A stretch of DNA of 64,000 bases from the NCBI RefSeq assembly GCF_001650735.1, contig NZ_LXVY01000001.1, forward strand, positions 124,001 to 188,000. The letters are read 5' to 3'. This DNA comes from Sphingomonas sp. TDK1. GTDB lineage: Bacteria > Pseudomonadota > Alphaproteobacteria > Sphingomonadales > Sphingomonadaceae. Position numbers and translations under genes: made by a program. Of this stretch, positions 16,766 through 27,237 are shown one piece after another. Below the pieces are notes generated by a model. The model ran no database searches. It was not told where the DNA came from and saw nothing but the letters and a program-made list of their open reading frames with translations. Position 1 is the first letter of the stretch; the number at the start of each line of letters is the position of its first letter.

Positions 16766-18235
16766 ATGACGGTTGCACGATGGAAGCTGACGGACCTAGT
16801 TTTCGCCTTCCTCGCGCTGCTGCTGTTTCTGGTGCCCGCCGCGCTGAACCATAGTCCGATTCTCTACCCGGACTCGCTCGGCTATTTCCAGGCCGGGCGC
16901 GCCGCCACCCATGCGGCCCATATCCAGCTGCCCGCAGCGCCCGCCGCGCCCAGTCAATCGGAATCGATGACCAAGCTCGGCATCGAAACCGCGGACGGCG
17001 TGTCGGACGCGCGATCGGTCTATTATGGCGCCGCCTTCGTCATCGCCTGGTCGCTGTTCGGGATCTGGGCGCTACCGCTGGCGCAGGCGATGCTGTGTGT
17101 CGTCGCGATCTACGCGGCACTCCGCAGGCTTGCGCCCGATTCCACCCGGCTGCAGCGATGGGCGGTGGTAGGCGCCATCGGCCTGTTCGGCGGCGCCGGC
17201 GCCTTTGCGACGACGATAATGCCGGACGTCTTCGCCGGGCTGCTGATCCTGAGCGTCGTCATCCTCGCCATATATGGCCGGGCGCTATCCCGAACCGAAA
17301 TTGCCTTGTGGCTGGCGCTCGGCGTCGCGGCAGTATTGTTCCACAAGACTCATCTGCTGCTCGCAATCGGGCTGCTGATCGCGCTGTTCCTGTTGGGGCT
17401 GCTGACGCGGCGCATGCGCTGGCGAGGGATCGCCCTCGTCGTCGTGCTCATCGGGATGGGCGGGCTCGGCCAAGTGGCGTTCAACATGGCGGTGCGGCAT
17501 GCGGGTCTGTCGACCTATTCGCCGCCCTTCCTGATGGCGCGACTGATCGGGGACGGCACCGCGGAGAAATATCTGCGGGAAGCCTGCCCGCAGCGGCATT
17601 ATACGAGCTGCCGTTTCCTGCCCGCGATGCCGATGACGGAGAATGAATTCCTGTGGGCCGGCAATCGACAGCCGGCAGCCGGATTTGCAGCCCTCAGCGC
17701 AGCGGACAAAGCGCGTGTGTGCGACGAGCAGATGGCCATCGTGCTCGGGACGCTGCGAACGCACGGGCTGGAACAGCTCGGCAAGAGTGTCGCGGCCATA
17801 TTCCGGCAGCTCGGCACCGTCGGCATCACGGAATATTCGGTGGTCCCGCGCGATGATCGGCAGCAACTGCTTCACCCCGACATCGCCGCCTACCAAGGCA
17901 GCGCCATCGCGACCCATACCATGCCGCTGCAATTGATCAGCGGATTGATGCTGGCATCTTACGTGCTCGGCGGGCTGGTACTGATCGGGACCTTCATCCG
18001 GCTGCGGCGCGGCGCTGGCCTTTCGGCAAAGCAATCCGGCTGGCAAACCTCCCTTTTCGACGGGACCTTGCTGATGGGGTTTGCCGTATTGATGAACGGT
18101 GCGATGTGCGGCGCGATTTCCGGTGTTTTCGATCGCTATCAGGGGCGCGTCGCCTGGCTGGTGCCGCTGTTCGCACTGGCGGTGCTGCTGCAGCTTCGTG
18201 CCAGCAAGCGCCCCATTCTCGAACCCCGGCAATGA
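16766..18235 (+). CDS. Polytopic membrane protein, possible GT-C type transferase
   Basis: A 489-residue integral membrane protein with about ten hydrophobic helices. The first loop holds YPDSLGYFQAG at roughly 34-44, a placement resembling the first-loop acidic site of GT-C glycosyltransferases (PMT/ArnT), but homology is not proven. A large polar domain lies between about 265 and 385 with several Cys (for example CPQRHYTSCRF). The start at 16766 follows a GGCGGA site; a longer in-frame start lacks hydrophobic or family logic. It lies between a GT2 gene and another membrane protein, consistent with lipid-linked sugar transfer. Confidence 0.7.
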   Translation: MTVARWKLTDLVFAFLALLLFLVPAALNHSPILYPDSLGYFQAGRAATHAAHIQLPAAPAAPSQSESMTKLGIETADGVSDARSVYYGAAFVIAWSLFGIWALPLAQAMLCVVAIYAALRRLAPDSTRLQRWAVVGAIGLFGGAGAFATTIMPDVFAGLLILSVVILAIYGRALSRTEIALWLALGVAAVLFHKTHLLLAIGLLIALFLLGLLTRRMRWRGIALVVVLIGMGGLGQVAFNMAVRHAGLSTYSPPFLMARLIGDGTAEKYLREACPQRHYTSCRFLPAMPMTENEFLWAGNRQPAAGFAALSAADKARVCDEQMAIVLGTLRTHGLEQLGKSVAAIFRQLGTVGITEYSVVPRDDRQQLLHPDIAAYQGSAIATHTMPLQLISGLMLASYVLGGLVLIGTFIRLRRGAGLSAKQSGWQTSLFDGTLLMGFAVLMNGAMCGAISGVFDRYQGRVAWLVPLFALAVLLQLRASKRPILEPRQ

Positions 18236-18365
18236 CGCCCGCTTTCGCTCGCCTGCAAGACCGTACACCGAACCGCGCCTCCATGACCATGGCCCGGCCG
18301 GATCTTTGTGACCATGTTGCTGCGTCGAGGAAGACGGCAGCGGACGCACATCCTGGGAGACACGC

Positions 18366-19667
18366 ATGACCGCGCGACGCTGGCTGAACTGGCCGCTCCT
18401 CTTCGTGATTGGCGCATTCGCGATGCGACTGATCTGGGTATTGGCAACCGGTCGGTTCATCGCCATCCCCACCGAGAACCAGCGCGTGGCCGCCAGCCTG
18501 GCCGAACATGGCACCTTTGCCGACGCTTATGGGTTCGGCACGGGCGCAACAGCCCATGTCGGGCTGCTCACGCCGCAGATTGCCGCTGCAATCTATGCGT
18601 TGTTCGGCGTCGGAACTCCGATCGCCGAGTTCCTTCTCAGCGCGATCGCCATCTTCCTCGTGTGCCTGAGCTTCTGGCTCGCCTGGCGCTGCTTCGAAGA
18701 AGCCGGGGCACCACGGCTGGCCGGATTGATCGCGCTGGCGATCGTGTGCTTCCTGCCGATCCAGTTCAGCCTCGAAGCGGTGGAGCTCCGCGCAGGCGAA
18801 CAACCGATCGCGGCGTGCATGCTGCTCGGCCTTCTGCTCGCGGTGCTGAAGATCGACGGGCGCGCGCAACTTCCCACGGCACGCGATCTCGTGCTGCTAG
18901 GCCTGTTGACGGCGATCTCCTTCCTCATCAGCCCCTCGGTCGGGCTGGGGGCGGCCGCCATGTTCACGCTGGTATTCCTTCGGCGTGGTGCCTGGAAGCC
19001 GCTGTTCCTGGTGGGCGGCACCGCGGCGCTGACGGTTGCGCTGGTCGGCGCCGCCTGGGCTGTCCGCAACGAGCACGCGATCGGCGCTCCGATCTGGCTG
19101 CGCAGCAACATGGGCCTGGAACTGGCGCTTGCGAACCATGACGCAGCGGTTGCCCCGCGCGACCCCAAGAAGGTGTATATCGACCGGCTGTACGAGATCC
19201 ACCCGTCGGTCAACATGGCGCCGCTCAAGGCTGCCGGAGGCGAGGTACCCTATAGCCGGAAGCTGATGGAGCAGACCAAGGCCTGGATCGCCGCCCATCC
19301 GGATCGCTTCCTGCGACTGGTCGGCCAGCATGCGGTCGAATTCTATCTGCCGCCGCGTTGGTTCTGGGGCACGTTCGGCGGCTCGGCGGCCGGGATCCCG
19401 ATCCCCGTTCGACAGGCGATGCTGGTCGGCGCAGGTCTGCTCGGCCTCCTGGCGATTCCCTTCCTCGCGTGGCGGAACCGCAAATATCGCTATGTGGCGC
19501 TGGCATTGGTACTGCCCGCACTGCCGTATCTGATCACGCAGCCGATCCTGCGCTATCGGTATCTGATATCGACCCTGCTGATCTTCATGGCCGTGGACGC
19601 ACTCGTGCGCCTCTGGTTTTACCTCCGCGCGCGATCGGCGGCGGCTCCGGCAACAACGCCGGCCTGA
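18366..19667 (+). CDS. Polytopic membrane protein, GT39/ArnT-like architecture
   Basis: A 433-residue integral membrane protein with about ten helices. The first outward loop (RFIAIPTENQRVAASLAEHGTFA-type, about 30-55) matches the position of the DxD/ExN site and the 'ASxLaxxG' helix seen in GT39-like dolichol/undecaprenyl-dependent transferases. The soluble portion after residue 220 has WAVRNEHAIGAPIWLRSN, a WxxRNxxxxG-type motif common in such proteins. The sequence supports a membrane glycosyltransferase, but the acceptor is unknown. Third gene of the plus-strand cluster. Confidence 0.72.
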   Translation: MTARRWLNWPLLFVIGAFAMRLIWVLATGRFIAIPTENQRVAASLAEHGTFADAYGFGTGATAHVGLLTPQIAAAIYALFGVGTPIAEFLLSAIAIFLVCLSFWLAWRCFEEAGAPRLAGLIALAIVCFLPIQFSLEAVELRAGEQPIAACMLLGLLLAVLKIDGRAQLPTARDLVLLGLLTAISFLISPSVGLGAAAMFTLVFLRRGAWKPLFLVGGTAALTVALVGAAWAVRNEHAIGAPIWLRSNMGLELALANHDAAVAPRDPKKVYIDRLYEIHPSVNMAPLKAAGGEVPYSRKLMEQTKAWIAAHPDRFLRLVGQHAVEFYLPPRWFWGTFGGSAAGIPIPVRQAMLVGAGLLGLLAIPFLAWRNRKYRYVALALVLPALPYLITQPILRYRYLISTLLIFMAVDALVRLWFYLRARSAAAPATTPA

Positions 19668-19760
19668 GCCGCGCGCGACCGGTTCCGGACCGGTGGGCAC
19701 GCAGCCCTATGCCGCGTCCATACGACGGCACGGCCCATGCGTTCGCACCTGTACCAGAAA

Positions 19761-19788
19761 GAAAAAGGGCGAGGCCTAGGCCCCGCCC
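19761..19788 (-). terminator. Terminator of gatCA
   Basis: GC-rich inverted repeat (GGGCGAGGCC / GGCCCCGCCC, one mismatch, 19767-19788). On the minus strand it is followed by TTTTTC. It lies 10 bases past the gatA stop, showing that gatCA transcription ends here and does not run on to gatB. Confidence 0.7.
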
Positions 19789-19797
19789 CTTTCGCTG

Positions 19798-21275
<1,478 letters not shown>

Positions 21276-21279
<4 letters not shown>

Positions 21280-21563
21280 TCCACCACCTTCGGAACCGTA
21301 AAGAAGCCATGCTCGCCCTGCGGCGCGTTCGCCAGCACCGCGTCGCGCTGGTTGCCATCCGTGATCACGTCCGGCCGAAGGCGCAGCGTGTTCGGCATCA
21401 CGGCGGTCATCGGCGCGACATCCTTGGTGTCGACTTCGCCGAGCTGCTCGATCCAGCCCAGGATATTGTTGAGTTCGGGCGCGAGGCGCTCGGCGTCGGC
21501 GTCGCTGATCGCGATACGCGCCAGGTTCGCCACTTTCTTCACGGTTGCGGTGTCTACGGACAT
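21276..21563 (-). CDS. gatC: Aspartyl/glutamyl-tRNA amidotransferase subunit C
   Basis: A 95-residue GatC, the belt subunit that stabilises GatA on GatB. It has the family's [16 protein letters not shown] start, [16 protein letters not shown] and a C-terminal segment with R-DVITDGN and the ending [10 protein letters not shown]. The start at 21563 has AGGA just upstream. It overlaps gatA by 4 bp. Confidence 0.95.
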
Positions 21564-21710
21564 GGTCCTGCGCCTATCAGCGCAGCCCCGCCCCTTCAAG
21601 CGTCCGCATCGCGCATCGCCACTTGCGATTGCATCCTTCGCACGCAACACTGCCAGGAACGCGATTGCGTCACCGCTCGTTTATGCTGCAATGCACAATG
21701 GAGAGGCCGA

Positions 21711-22823
21711 TTGGCCCGGAAATTTCTTTATGCGGTTGCGATCCTGATCATGCTCGGCGTTGCTTCCATGTTCGCCTATCGGCTCTACGGCATCCAGCTG
21801 ATGCGCCAGTTCATGGTGCCAGCGGGGGACGCCGCGGATCTGCCGCCGGTTTCGCCCCGAGACTATGCCAAGGCAGCAATGTGGATCGCGCGGCCGGACA
21901 AGCCGGGCAATCCGGCATTGTGGACGCCAGCCGGGCACGCGCCAGCCCCGAGTCCCCGCGCGGCGCTGTTCTTCATCCACCCGACCTCGTTCCTGGACAC
22001 GAAGCAGTGGAACGCGCCGCTCGACAATCCGGATGCGAATGCGCGCGCCGAGCTGTTCCTGCGCGGTCAGGCGAGTGCGTTCAACGCCAGTGCCGCTATC
22101 TGGGCACCCCGCTATCGCCAGGCAACCTTCGGCGCGTTCCTGACAAGCAAGGCGCAGGCGCAAAAGGCGCTCGACCTCGCCTATCGGGACGTGGCGGCCG
22201 CGTTCGAGGAATTCCTTCACGAAGCCGGCGATCGGCCGATCATCCTGGCCGGCCACAGCCAGGGTGCGCTGCACCTGTCCCGGCTATTGGCCGAGCGAGT
22301 CGCGGGAACCCCTGTCGCGAAACGGGTGGTCGCCGCCTATGTCGTCGGCTGGCCGGTGTCGCTGACCGCGGATCTGCCGAAAATGGGTCTGCCCGCCTGC
22401 ACCGGCCCGGACCAGGCCGGTTGCATCCTGTCCTGGCAGAGCTTTGCCGAGCCGGCCGACCCCGCGCTGATTATCGACACCTTCGACGCGAGCACCGGTT
22501 TCACCGGCCAGCCGCGCGCGGGCACCCGGATGCTCTGCACCAACCCGCTCACCGGCAAGCCGAACGACTCGGCACCCGCCAGCGCCAATCTCGGTTCCCT
22601 GATCCCGGACCTGAACCTGCAATCCGCGCATCTCGAAGCCGGCCGCGTGCCCGCTCGCTGCGACGGGCGCGGCATCCTCACGATCGGCACCGCGCCGCCC
22701 GACTTCGGCCAATATGTGCTGCCGGGGAACAACTATCACGTGTTCGACTACAGCCTGTTCTGGGCAAACGTCCGCGCCGATGCCGCGCGCCGGCTCGCTT
22801 CGTTCGAGAAGCGCGACGGCTGA
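21711..22823 (+). CDS. DUF3089 alpha/beta-hydrolase-like protein, membrane anchored
   Basis: A 370-residue DUF3089 protein. The TTG start at 21711 gives an N-terminal membrane anchor (MARKFLYAVAILIMLGV) with GGAGAGG a few bases upstream. The family core has FFIHPTSF near the start, a YRQATFGAF segment, and the nucleophile motif LAGHSQGALH, which fits an alpha/beta hydrolase with Ser nucleophile. Substrate unknown. It ends 6 bp from the convergent dehydrogenase gene. Confidence 0.85.
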   Translation: MARKFLYAVAILIMLGVASMFAYRLYGIQLMRQFMVPAGDAADLPPVSPRDYAKAAMWIARPDKPGNPALWTPAGHAPAPSPRAALFFIHPTSFLDTKQWNAPLDNPDANARAELFLRGQASAFNASAAIWAPRYRQATFGAFLTSKAQAQKALDLAYRDVAAAFEEFLHEAGDRPIILAGHSQGALHLSRLLAERVAGTPVAKRVVAAYVVGWPVSLTADLPKMGLPACTGPDQAGCILSWQSFAEPADPALIIDTFDASTGFTGQPRAGTRMLCTNPLTGKPNDSAPASANLGSLIPDLNLQSAHLEAGRVPARCDGRGILTIGTAPPDFGQYVLPGNNYHVFDYSLFWANVRADAARRLASFEKRDG

Positions 22824-22829
22824 CCGCGG

Positions 22830-23891
22830 TTACGCCATCGCCGGCGCCCGAACCCGCCCGGCGGCGATGGCTGCGCGCGCGAGGCTGTCGGCGGCGACAT
22901 GCGGCGGCAGCCCCTGCGCTTCCGCGTGGTCCAGCACCGCGGCAAGCCGCGCGCCCGTGGCCTCGACGCGGGCCGTCACCTCTTCCGAGGTCCAGCCGAG
23001 ATATTCCCCTGCCACGTTGATGATGCCGCCCGCATTCACCACGTAATCGGGCGCATAGAGGATGCCGCGCCGCGCGAGGCGCTCCCCGTCCCCCGGCGTC
23101 GCCAACTGGTTGTTCGCCGCGCCGCAGACCAGTTGCGCGCGCAATGCCTCGACCGATCGCTCGTTGATGACCGCGCCGAGCGCGCAGGGCGCGAAGATGT
23201 CCGCCTGGGCCGCCAGAACCTGCGTCGTCGAGGCGACTTCGGCACCCGTCGCGACCGCCACGCGCGCGACGCGATTCGAGTCGACATCCGCAACAATCAG
23301 TCGCGCGCCCGCGCCATGCAGCAGATGCGCCAGCGCCTCGCCGACATGGCCCACGCCCTGGATCGCGACGGTGCATTCGGCAAGCTCACGCCCCAGTCCG
23401 CGGCGCGCGGCATGCGCCATGGAGACGAATACTCCGAGCGCGGTGTGCGGCGAGGGATCGCCTCCCGGGCGACCGGCCCGCTGCGGGAGGCCGGCGACAT
23501 GCTGCGTCTCCCGGGCAACCACCTCCATGTCGGCGACGCCGGTGCCCACATCCTCGGCCGTGACGTAGCGCCCGCCTAGCCGTGCGACCGCGCGACCGAA
23601 GGCGCGGAACAGCGCCACACGATCGAAATCGCCCGCCGGCCGGCGCAGCACGGCCTTGGCCCCGCCCAGCGGCAGGCCGGCCATCGCATTCTTGTAGCTC
23701 ATTCCCTCCGCCAGCCGGGCAGCATCGGTGAACGCGGCATCGCCATCGGCATAGTGCCACAGGCGGCAACCGCCCGCGCCGGGTCCGAGCACTGTCGAAT
23801 GGATCGCGATCACTCCGTCGAGCCCGGCATCCACATCCTTCAGCATCACGAGTTCGTCGACCAGGCTATCACCCTGTACCTGCAACACCAT
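22830..23891 (-). CDS. Leucine dehydrogenase-like Glu/Leu/Phe/Val dehydrogenase
   Basis: A 353-residue NAD-dependent amino-acid dehydrogenase. The substrate-binding half has GPGAGGCRLW, the MSYKNAMAGLPLGGAKAV motif with both catalytic lysines, and ED-GTGVADM. A Rossmann half follows with IQGVGHVGEALA. Length matches leucine/valine dehydrogenases and not glutamate dehydrogenase. It deaminates branched-chain amino acids reversibly. The start at 23891 has GGGAG eight bases upstream. Its divergent Lrp-type neighbour is the likely amino-acid-responsive regulator. Confidence 0.9.
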   Translation of the reverse strand: MVLQVQGDSLVDELVMLKDVDAGLDGVIAIHSTVLGPGAGGCRLWHYADGDAAFTDAARLAEGMSYKNAMAGLPLGGAKAVLRRPAGDFDRVALFRAFGRAVARLGGRYVTAEDVGTGVADMEVVARETQHVAGLPQRAGRPGGDPSPHTALGVFVSMAHAARRGLGRELAECTVAIQGVGHVGEALAHLLHGAGARLIVADVDSNRVARVAVATGAEVASTTQVLAAQADIFAPCALGAVINERSVEALRAQLVCGAANNQLATPGDGERLARRGILYAPDYVVNAGGIINVAGEYLGWTSEEVTARVEATGARLAAVLDHAEAQGLPPHVAADSLARAAIAAGRVRAPAMA

Positions 23892-23993
23892 TCTGCACAC
23901 TCCCTCTTCATCGATGCCGACAATCTGGCAGATGCCCGAGGGTAATGTTCTCCTCATTCGGGCACCGAGCACCGATTAAGAGATGATTTTCTC

Positions 23994-24004
23994 CCGATAA
24001 TCGG
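23994..24004. promoter_or_regulatory. Palindrome in the lrp/dehydrogenase intergenic region
   Basis: CCGAT-A-ATCGG, a perfect 11-base palindrome 15 bases before the lrp start, next to a further CCGATTAAGAG half-similar stretch (23972-23982). Lrp-family proteins often bind AT-rich palindromes in such divergent regions and repress their own gene. The assignment is inferred from position only. Confidence 0.35.
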
Positions 24005-24019
24005 CCATAACGGGATAAT

Positions 24020-24481
24020 ATGACCGACCTTGATGCGTATGAACGAAAGATTCTCCGCGAGCTGCAAAGCGATGCCAGCCTGACCACGGCCGAGCTGGCG
24101 GAGCGCATCGGGCTCTCCCCTTCCCCTTGCTGGCGCCGCGTGGACCGGCTCGAGCGTGAAGGCGTGATCCGCAAGCGGGTGGCATTGATCGACCGCCGGA
24201 AGGTCGGGCTCAACGCCCATGTCTTCGCGCAGGTGAAGCTCAATGCGCATGGTCGCGCGAATCTCGACGAGTTCAGCGCGGCCATCCGCGGCTTCCCGGA
24301 GGTGCTGGATGCCTATGTGCTGATGGGAACGATGGATTTCATGCTGCGGATCGTCGCCGAAGACATCGACGCCTATGAACGCTTCTTCTTCGACAAGCTG
24401 AGCAAATTGCCCGGCGTGCAGGAAATCAACTCGATCGTCGCGCTGTCGGAGATCAAGTCGACCACCGAATTGCCGATCTGA
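24020..24481 (+). CDS. Lrp/AsnC family transcriptional regulator
   Basis: A 153-residue feast/famine regulator. The N-terminal winged helix has [42 protein letters not shown], whose SPCWRRV recognition helix is typical of Lrp-like proteins. A RAM ligand-binding domain follows (about 65-145; [16 protein letters not shown] and [18 protein letters not shown]). Such proteins form octamers that sense amino acids. Located divergent from a leucine dehydrogenase-like gene, it probably activates it in response to branched-chain amino acids or phenylalanine. Confidence 0.93.
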   Translation: MTDLDAYERKILRELQSDASLTTAELAERIGLSPSPCWRRVDRLEREGVIRKRVALIDRRKVGLNAHVFAQVKLNAHGRANLDEFSAAIRGFPEVLDAYVLMGTMDFMLRIVAEDIDAYERFFFDKLSKLPGVQEINSIVALSEIKSTTELPI

Positions 24482-24521
24482 ACCCTCGCGCCCCGCGGCG
24501 CAGCGCCGTATAGGACCGCGC

Positions 24522-24983
24522 GTGATCACCACTGTCCCCAGCGATTTCCGCACCGCGCTCCCGGAAGGCGGCCGCCTCATCGGCCTAGATGTCGGTACCA
24601 AGACGATCGGCACCGCGCTTTGCGACGCCGGCTGGAGCTTTGCGAGCCCCGCCCAGTTGATCCGCCGTTCCAAGTTCACCAAGGACAAGGCGGCCCTAGC
24701 CGAACTGATCGCCGCCCAGCAGGTGCGCGGCATGGTGATCGGGCTGCCCCTCAACCTCGACGGTACCGACAGCCCGCGCACCCAGTCGACCCGCGCCTTC
24801 GCCCGCAACGTGGAGGACATGGGCCTGCCGATCCTGATGTGGGACGAGCGCTGGTCCACCGTCGCGGTCGAGCGCACGTTGATCGAACAGGACGCAAGCC
24901 GTGCCAAGCGCGCGGAGCTGATCGACAAGATGGCCGCGGCCTATATCCTGCAGGGCGCCATCGATGGGCTGGTGAACGTCTGA
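24522..24983 (+). CDS. ruvX: Putative pre-16S rRNA nuclease / Holliday junction resolvase RuvX (YqgF)
   Basis: A 153-residue RNase H-fold protein. It has the conserved [13 protein letters not shown] strand with the catalytic Asp, [17 protein letters not shown], and [15 protein letters not shown] with the acidic site. In bacteria the family processes the 5' end of 16S rRNA. A GTG start at 24522 is supported by AGGA seven bases upstream. It lies 43 bp before pyrB. Confidence 0.93.
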   Translation: MITTVPSDFRTALPEGGRLIGLDVGTKTIGTALCDAGWSFASPAQLIRRSKFTKDKAALAELIAAQQVRGMVIGLPLNLDGTDSPRTQSTRAFARNVEDMGLPILMWDERWSTVAVERTLIEQDASRAKRAELIDKMAAAYILQGAIDGLVNV

Positions 24984-25026
24984 ACGGGTTGCGCGCCAGC
25001 CCTGCGGGCGTTAGGCGGCGGCTTTA

Positions 25027-26016
25027 ATGCAGACCTCCGATCATCGCCCCGGTGCCCAGATACAGGGCAGCGCCGTTTTCCCGCACCGGCACCTCACCGG
25101 CATTTCGGGACTCCAGCCGCACGAGATCATGTTCCTGCTCGACGAGGCGGAACAATGGGTCGAGGCAAACCGCAGCCGCGCGAAGAGCGACAAGCGCCTG
25201 GAAGGCCTCACCCAGATCAACGCCTTTTTCGAGAATTCGACGCGCACCCTGCTGTCGTTCGAGATCGCCGGCAAGCGGCTGGGCGCCGACGTCGTCAACA
25301 TGCACGCCGCGCAGAGCAGCGTGAAGAAGGGCGAGACGCTGATCGACACCGCGGTGACGCTCAACGCGATGCGCGCCGACGTGATCGTGATCCGCCACGC
25401 CAGCTCGGGCGCGGTGCGGCTGATCGCCGACAAGGTCGATTGCCCGGTGCTCAACGCCGGCGACGGCTGGCACGAGCACCCGACACAGGCGCTGCTCGAT
25501 GCCCTCACGATCCGGCGACGTCGCGGATCGGTCGCCGGTCAACGGGTGGTGATCTGCGGGGACATCCTCCACAGCCGCGTCGCCCGATCGAACATCCTTG
25601 CCCTTACCGCGCTGGCCGCGGAAGTGCGCGTGGTCGCCCCCTCGACGCTGATGCCGCCGGCGATGGACCGGATGTTCGTCACCCCCTTCACCGATTTCGA
25701 TGCCGCGCTGGAAGGCGCCGACGTGGTGATGATGCTCCGCGTCCAGAACGAGCGCATGGCCGGCGGCTACATCCCTTCGACTCGCGAGTTCCACATGCGC
25801 TACGGCCTCACCCCCGAACGTCTCGCCCGGGCCAAGCCCGATGCACTGGTGATGCATCCCGGCCCGATGAACCGCGGGGTCGAGATAGACTCGATCGTCG
25901 CCGACCATCCGGAGCGCAGCGCGATCACCGAGCAGGTCGAGATGGGCGTGGCGGTGCGCATGGCGTGCCTCGACGTGCTGACAAGGCGGTCGCGCGGCGT
26001 GGAGGGCTGGGCATGA
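25027..26016 (+). CDS. pyrB: Aspartate carbamoyltransferase catalytic subunit
   Basis: A 329-residue ATCase that joins carbamoyl phosphate and aspartate in pyrimidine synthesis. Carbamoyl phosphate loop STRT is at 71-74 and HPTQ at 151-154. MLRVQNER and HPGPMNRG of the aspartate domain are present. The N-terminal extension ([14 protein letters not shown]) and linkage to a pseudo-dihydroorotase put it in the class with dodecameric PyrB-PyrC' assemblies and no PyrI. It overlaps the next gene by 4 bp (ATGA). Confidence 0.96.
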   Translation: MQTSDHRPGAQIQGSAVFPHRHLTGISGLQPHEIMFLLDEAEQWVEANRSRAKSDKRLEGLTQINAFFENSTRTLLSFEIAGKRLGADVVNMHAAQSSVKKGETLIDTAVTLNAMRADVIVIRHASSGAVRLIADKVDCPVLNAGDGWHEHPTQALLDALTIRRRRGSVAGQRVVICGDILHSRVARSNILALTALAAEVRVVAPSTLMPPAMDRMFVTPFTDFDAALEGADVVMMLRVQNERMAGGYIPSTREFHMRYGLTPERLARAKPDALVMHPGPMNRGVEIDSIVADHPERSAITEQVEMGVAVRMACLDVLTRRSRGVEGWA

Positions 26017-27233
26017 GCAGCATCCTCTTCCGCAATGCGAAACTGGTCTGCCCCGAGGGCGGGCTGTCCGACGGCGATCTGCTTGTGCAGGGCGACACCA
26101 TCACGGCGGTCGGCCAGGTCGATGCGCCCACCGATGCCGAGGTTGTCGACGTCGCCGGCAAGCTGCTCGCCCCGGCGCTGATCGACCTCGGCGTGTTCGC
26201 GGTGGACAAGGGCGCGTGCCGCTTCGGCGGGATCGCCCGCGTGGGGCTGATGCCCGACCAGTCGCCGGTGCTCGACGATCCCGGCATCGTCCGCCGCGCC
26301 GCCGTCTCCGGCAAGCCGCAGCTCTGGGTTCATCCCCTCGCCGCCGCGACGCAAGGGTTGAAGGGCGAGGATCTGGCCGAGATCGCGATCAATGCCTCGG
26401 CGGGCGCGCGCGCCATCGCCACCGGCCGACGCTGGATCGCCAACACGGGCACGATGCGCAAGGCGCTGCTCTACGCGCGCGATCTCAACCTCACCGTCGT
26501 TACCCATGCGGAGGATGGCGGCCTGGCAGACGGCACCGTCGCGACCGCCGGCGAGACCGCGGCACGCCTCGGCCTGCCGAGCGCGCCCTCGATCGCCGAG
26601 CCGCTCGCCATCGCCCGCGACCTGATGCTGGCCGAGGAAACCGGCGCGAAGCTCCACTTCCGCCAGGTGACGACGGCGGCAGGCTTCGACCTGATCCGCG
26701 CCGCCAAACGCCGCGGCGTGCAGGTCACCTGCGGAATCACGCCTGCGCACCTGCTGCTGTCGGACATTGCGATCAGCGACTTCCGCACCTTCGCCCGCCT
26801 CTCGCCGCCGCTGCGGGACGAGAGCGACCGCCAGGCGGCGCTCGCCGCGGTGGCGGACGGCACCATCGACGTGATCGCCTCCGGCCATGATCCACGCGGG
26901 CCCGAGGCCAAGCGCCTGCCCTTCGCGGACGCCGAACCGGGCATGGCGGGGGCGGAGACGCTGTTGGCGCTGTCGCTTACCCTGGTGCGTGACGGCAAGC
27001 TCAGCCTCGACCGGTTGTTCGCGCTGCTCGCGGCCAACCCGGCAAAGATCCTGGGGCTGGAGAGCGGTACGCTGAAGCCAGGCCTGCCCGCCGACTTGAT
27101 CGTGCTCGACCCGGAAACGCCCTGGGTGATCGATGCGCGCAAGATGAACGCGCGCGCCGGCAACACGCCGTTCGATCGCCTGCCCACCCAAGGGCGGGTG
27201 CTGCAGCTCTACAAGGGCGGCGCGCTGGTCTGA
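26013..27233 (+). CDS. pyrX: Dihydroorotase-like protein without metal site (PyrX/PyrC' type)
   Basis: A 406-residue amidohydrolase-fold protein close to type I dihydroorotases. The metal-binding HxH is missing: residues 58-62 read DLGVF where active enzymes have DxHxH. The catalytic Asp is Gly291 (IASGHDP where active enzymes have ATDHAPH). His165 (THAED) and His215 remain. It is therefore probably not catalytic. In Pseudomonas a similar inactive PyrC' is needed to assemble ATCase; the 4-bp overlap with pyrB supports the same role here. A separate active dihydroorotase should exist elsewhere. Confidence 0.88.
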   Translation: MSSILFRNAKLVCPEGGLSDGDLLVQGDTITAVGQVDAPTDAEVVDVAGKLLAPALIDLGVFAVDKGACRFGGIARVGLMPDQSPVLDDPGIVRRAAVSGKPQLWVHPLAAATQGLKGEDLAEIAINASAGARAIATGRRWIANTGTMRKALLYARDLNLTVVTHAEDGGLADGTVATAGETAARLGLPSAPSIAEPLAIARDLMLAEETGAKLHFRQVTTAAGFDLIRAAKRRGVQVTCGITPAHLLLSDIAISDFRTFARLSPPLRDESDRQAALAAVADGTIDVIASGHDPRGPEAKRLPFADAEPGMAGAETLLALSLTLVRDGKLSLDRLFALLAANPAKILGLESGTLKPGLPADLIVLDPETPWVIDARKMNARAGNTPFDRLPTQGRVLQLYKGGALV

Positions 27234-27237
27234 ACGG

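Noticed and set aside
23966..23990. CtrA site TTAA-N7-TTTT upstream of lrp
   Set aside because: Only 6 of 8 bases match, with one half-site poor, and the context does not suggest cell-cycle control.
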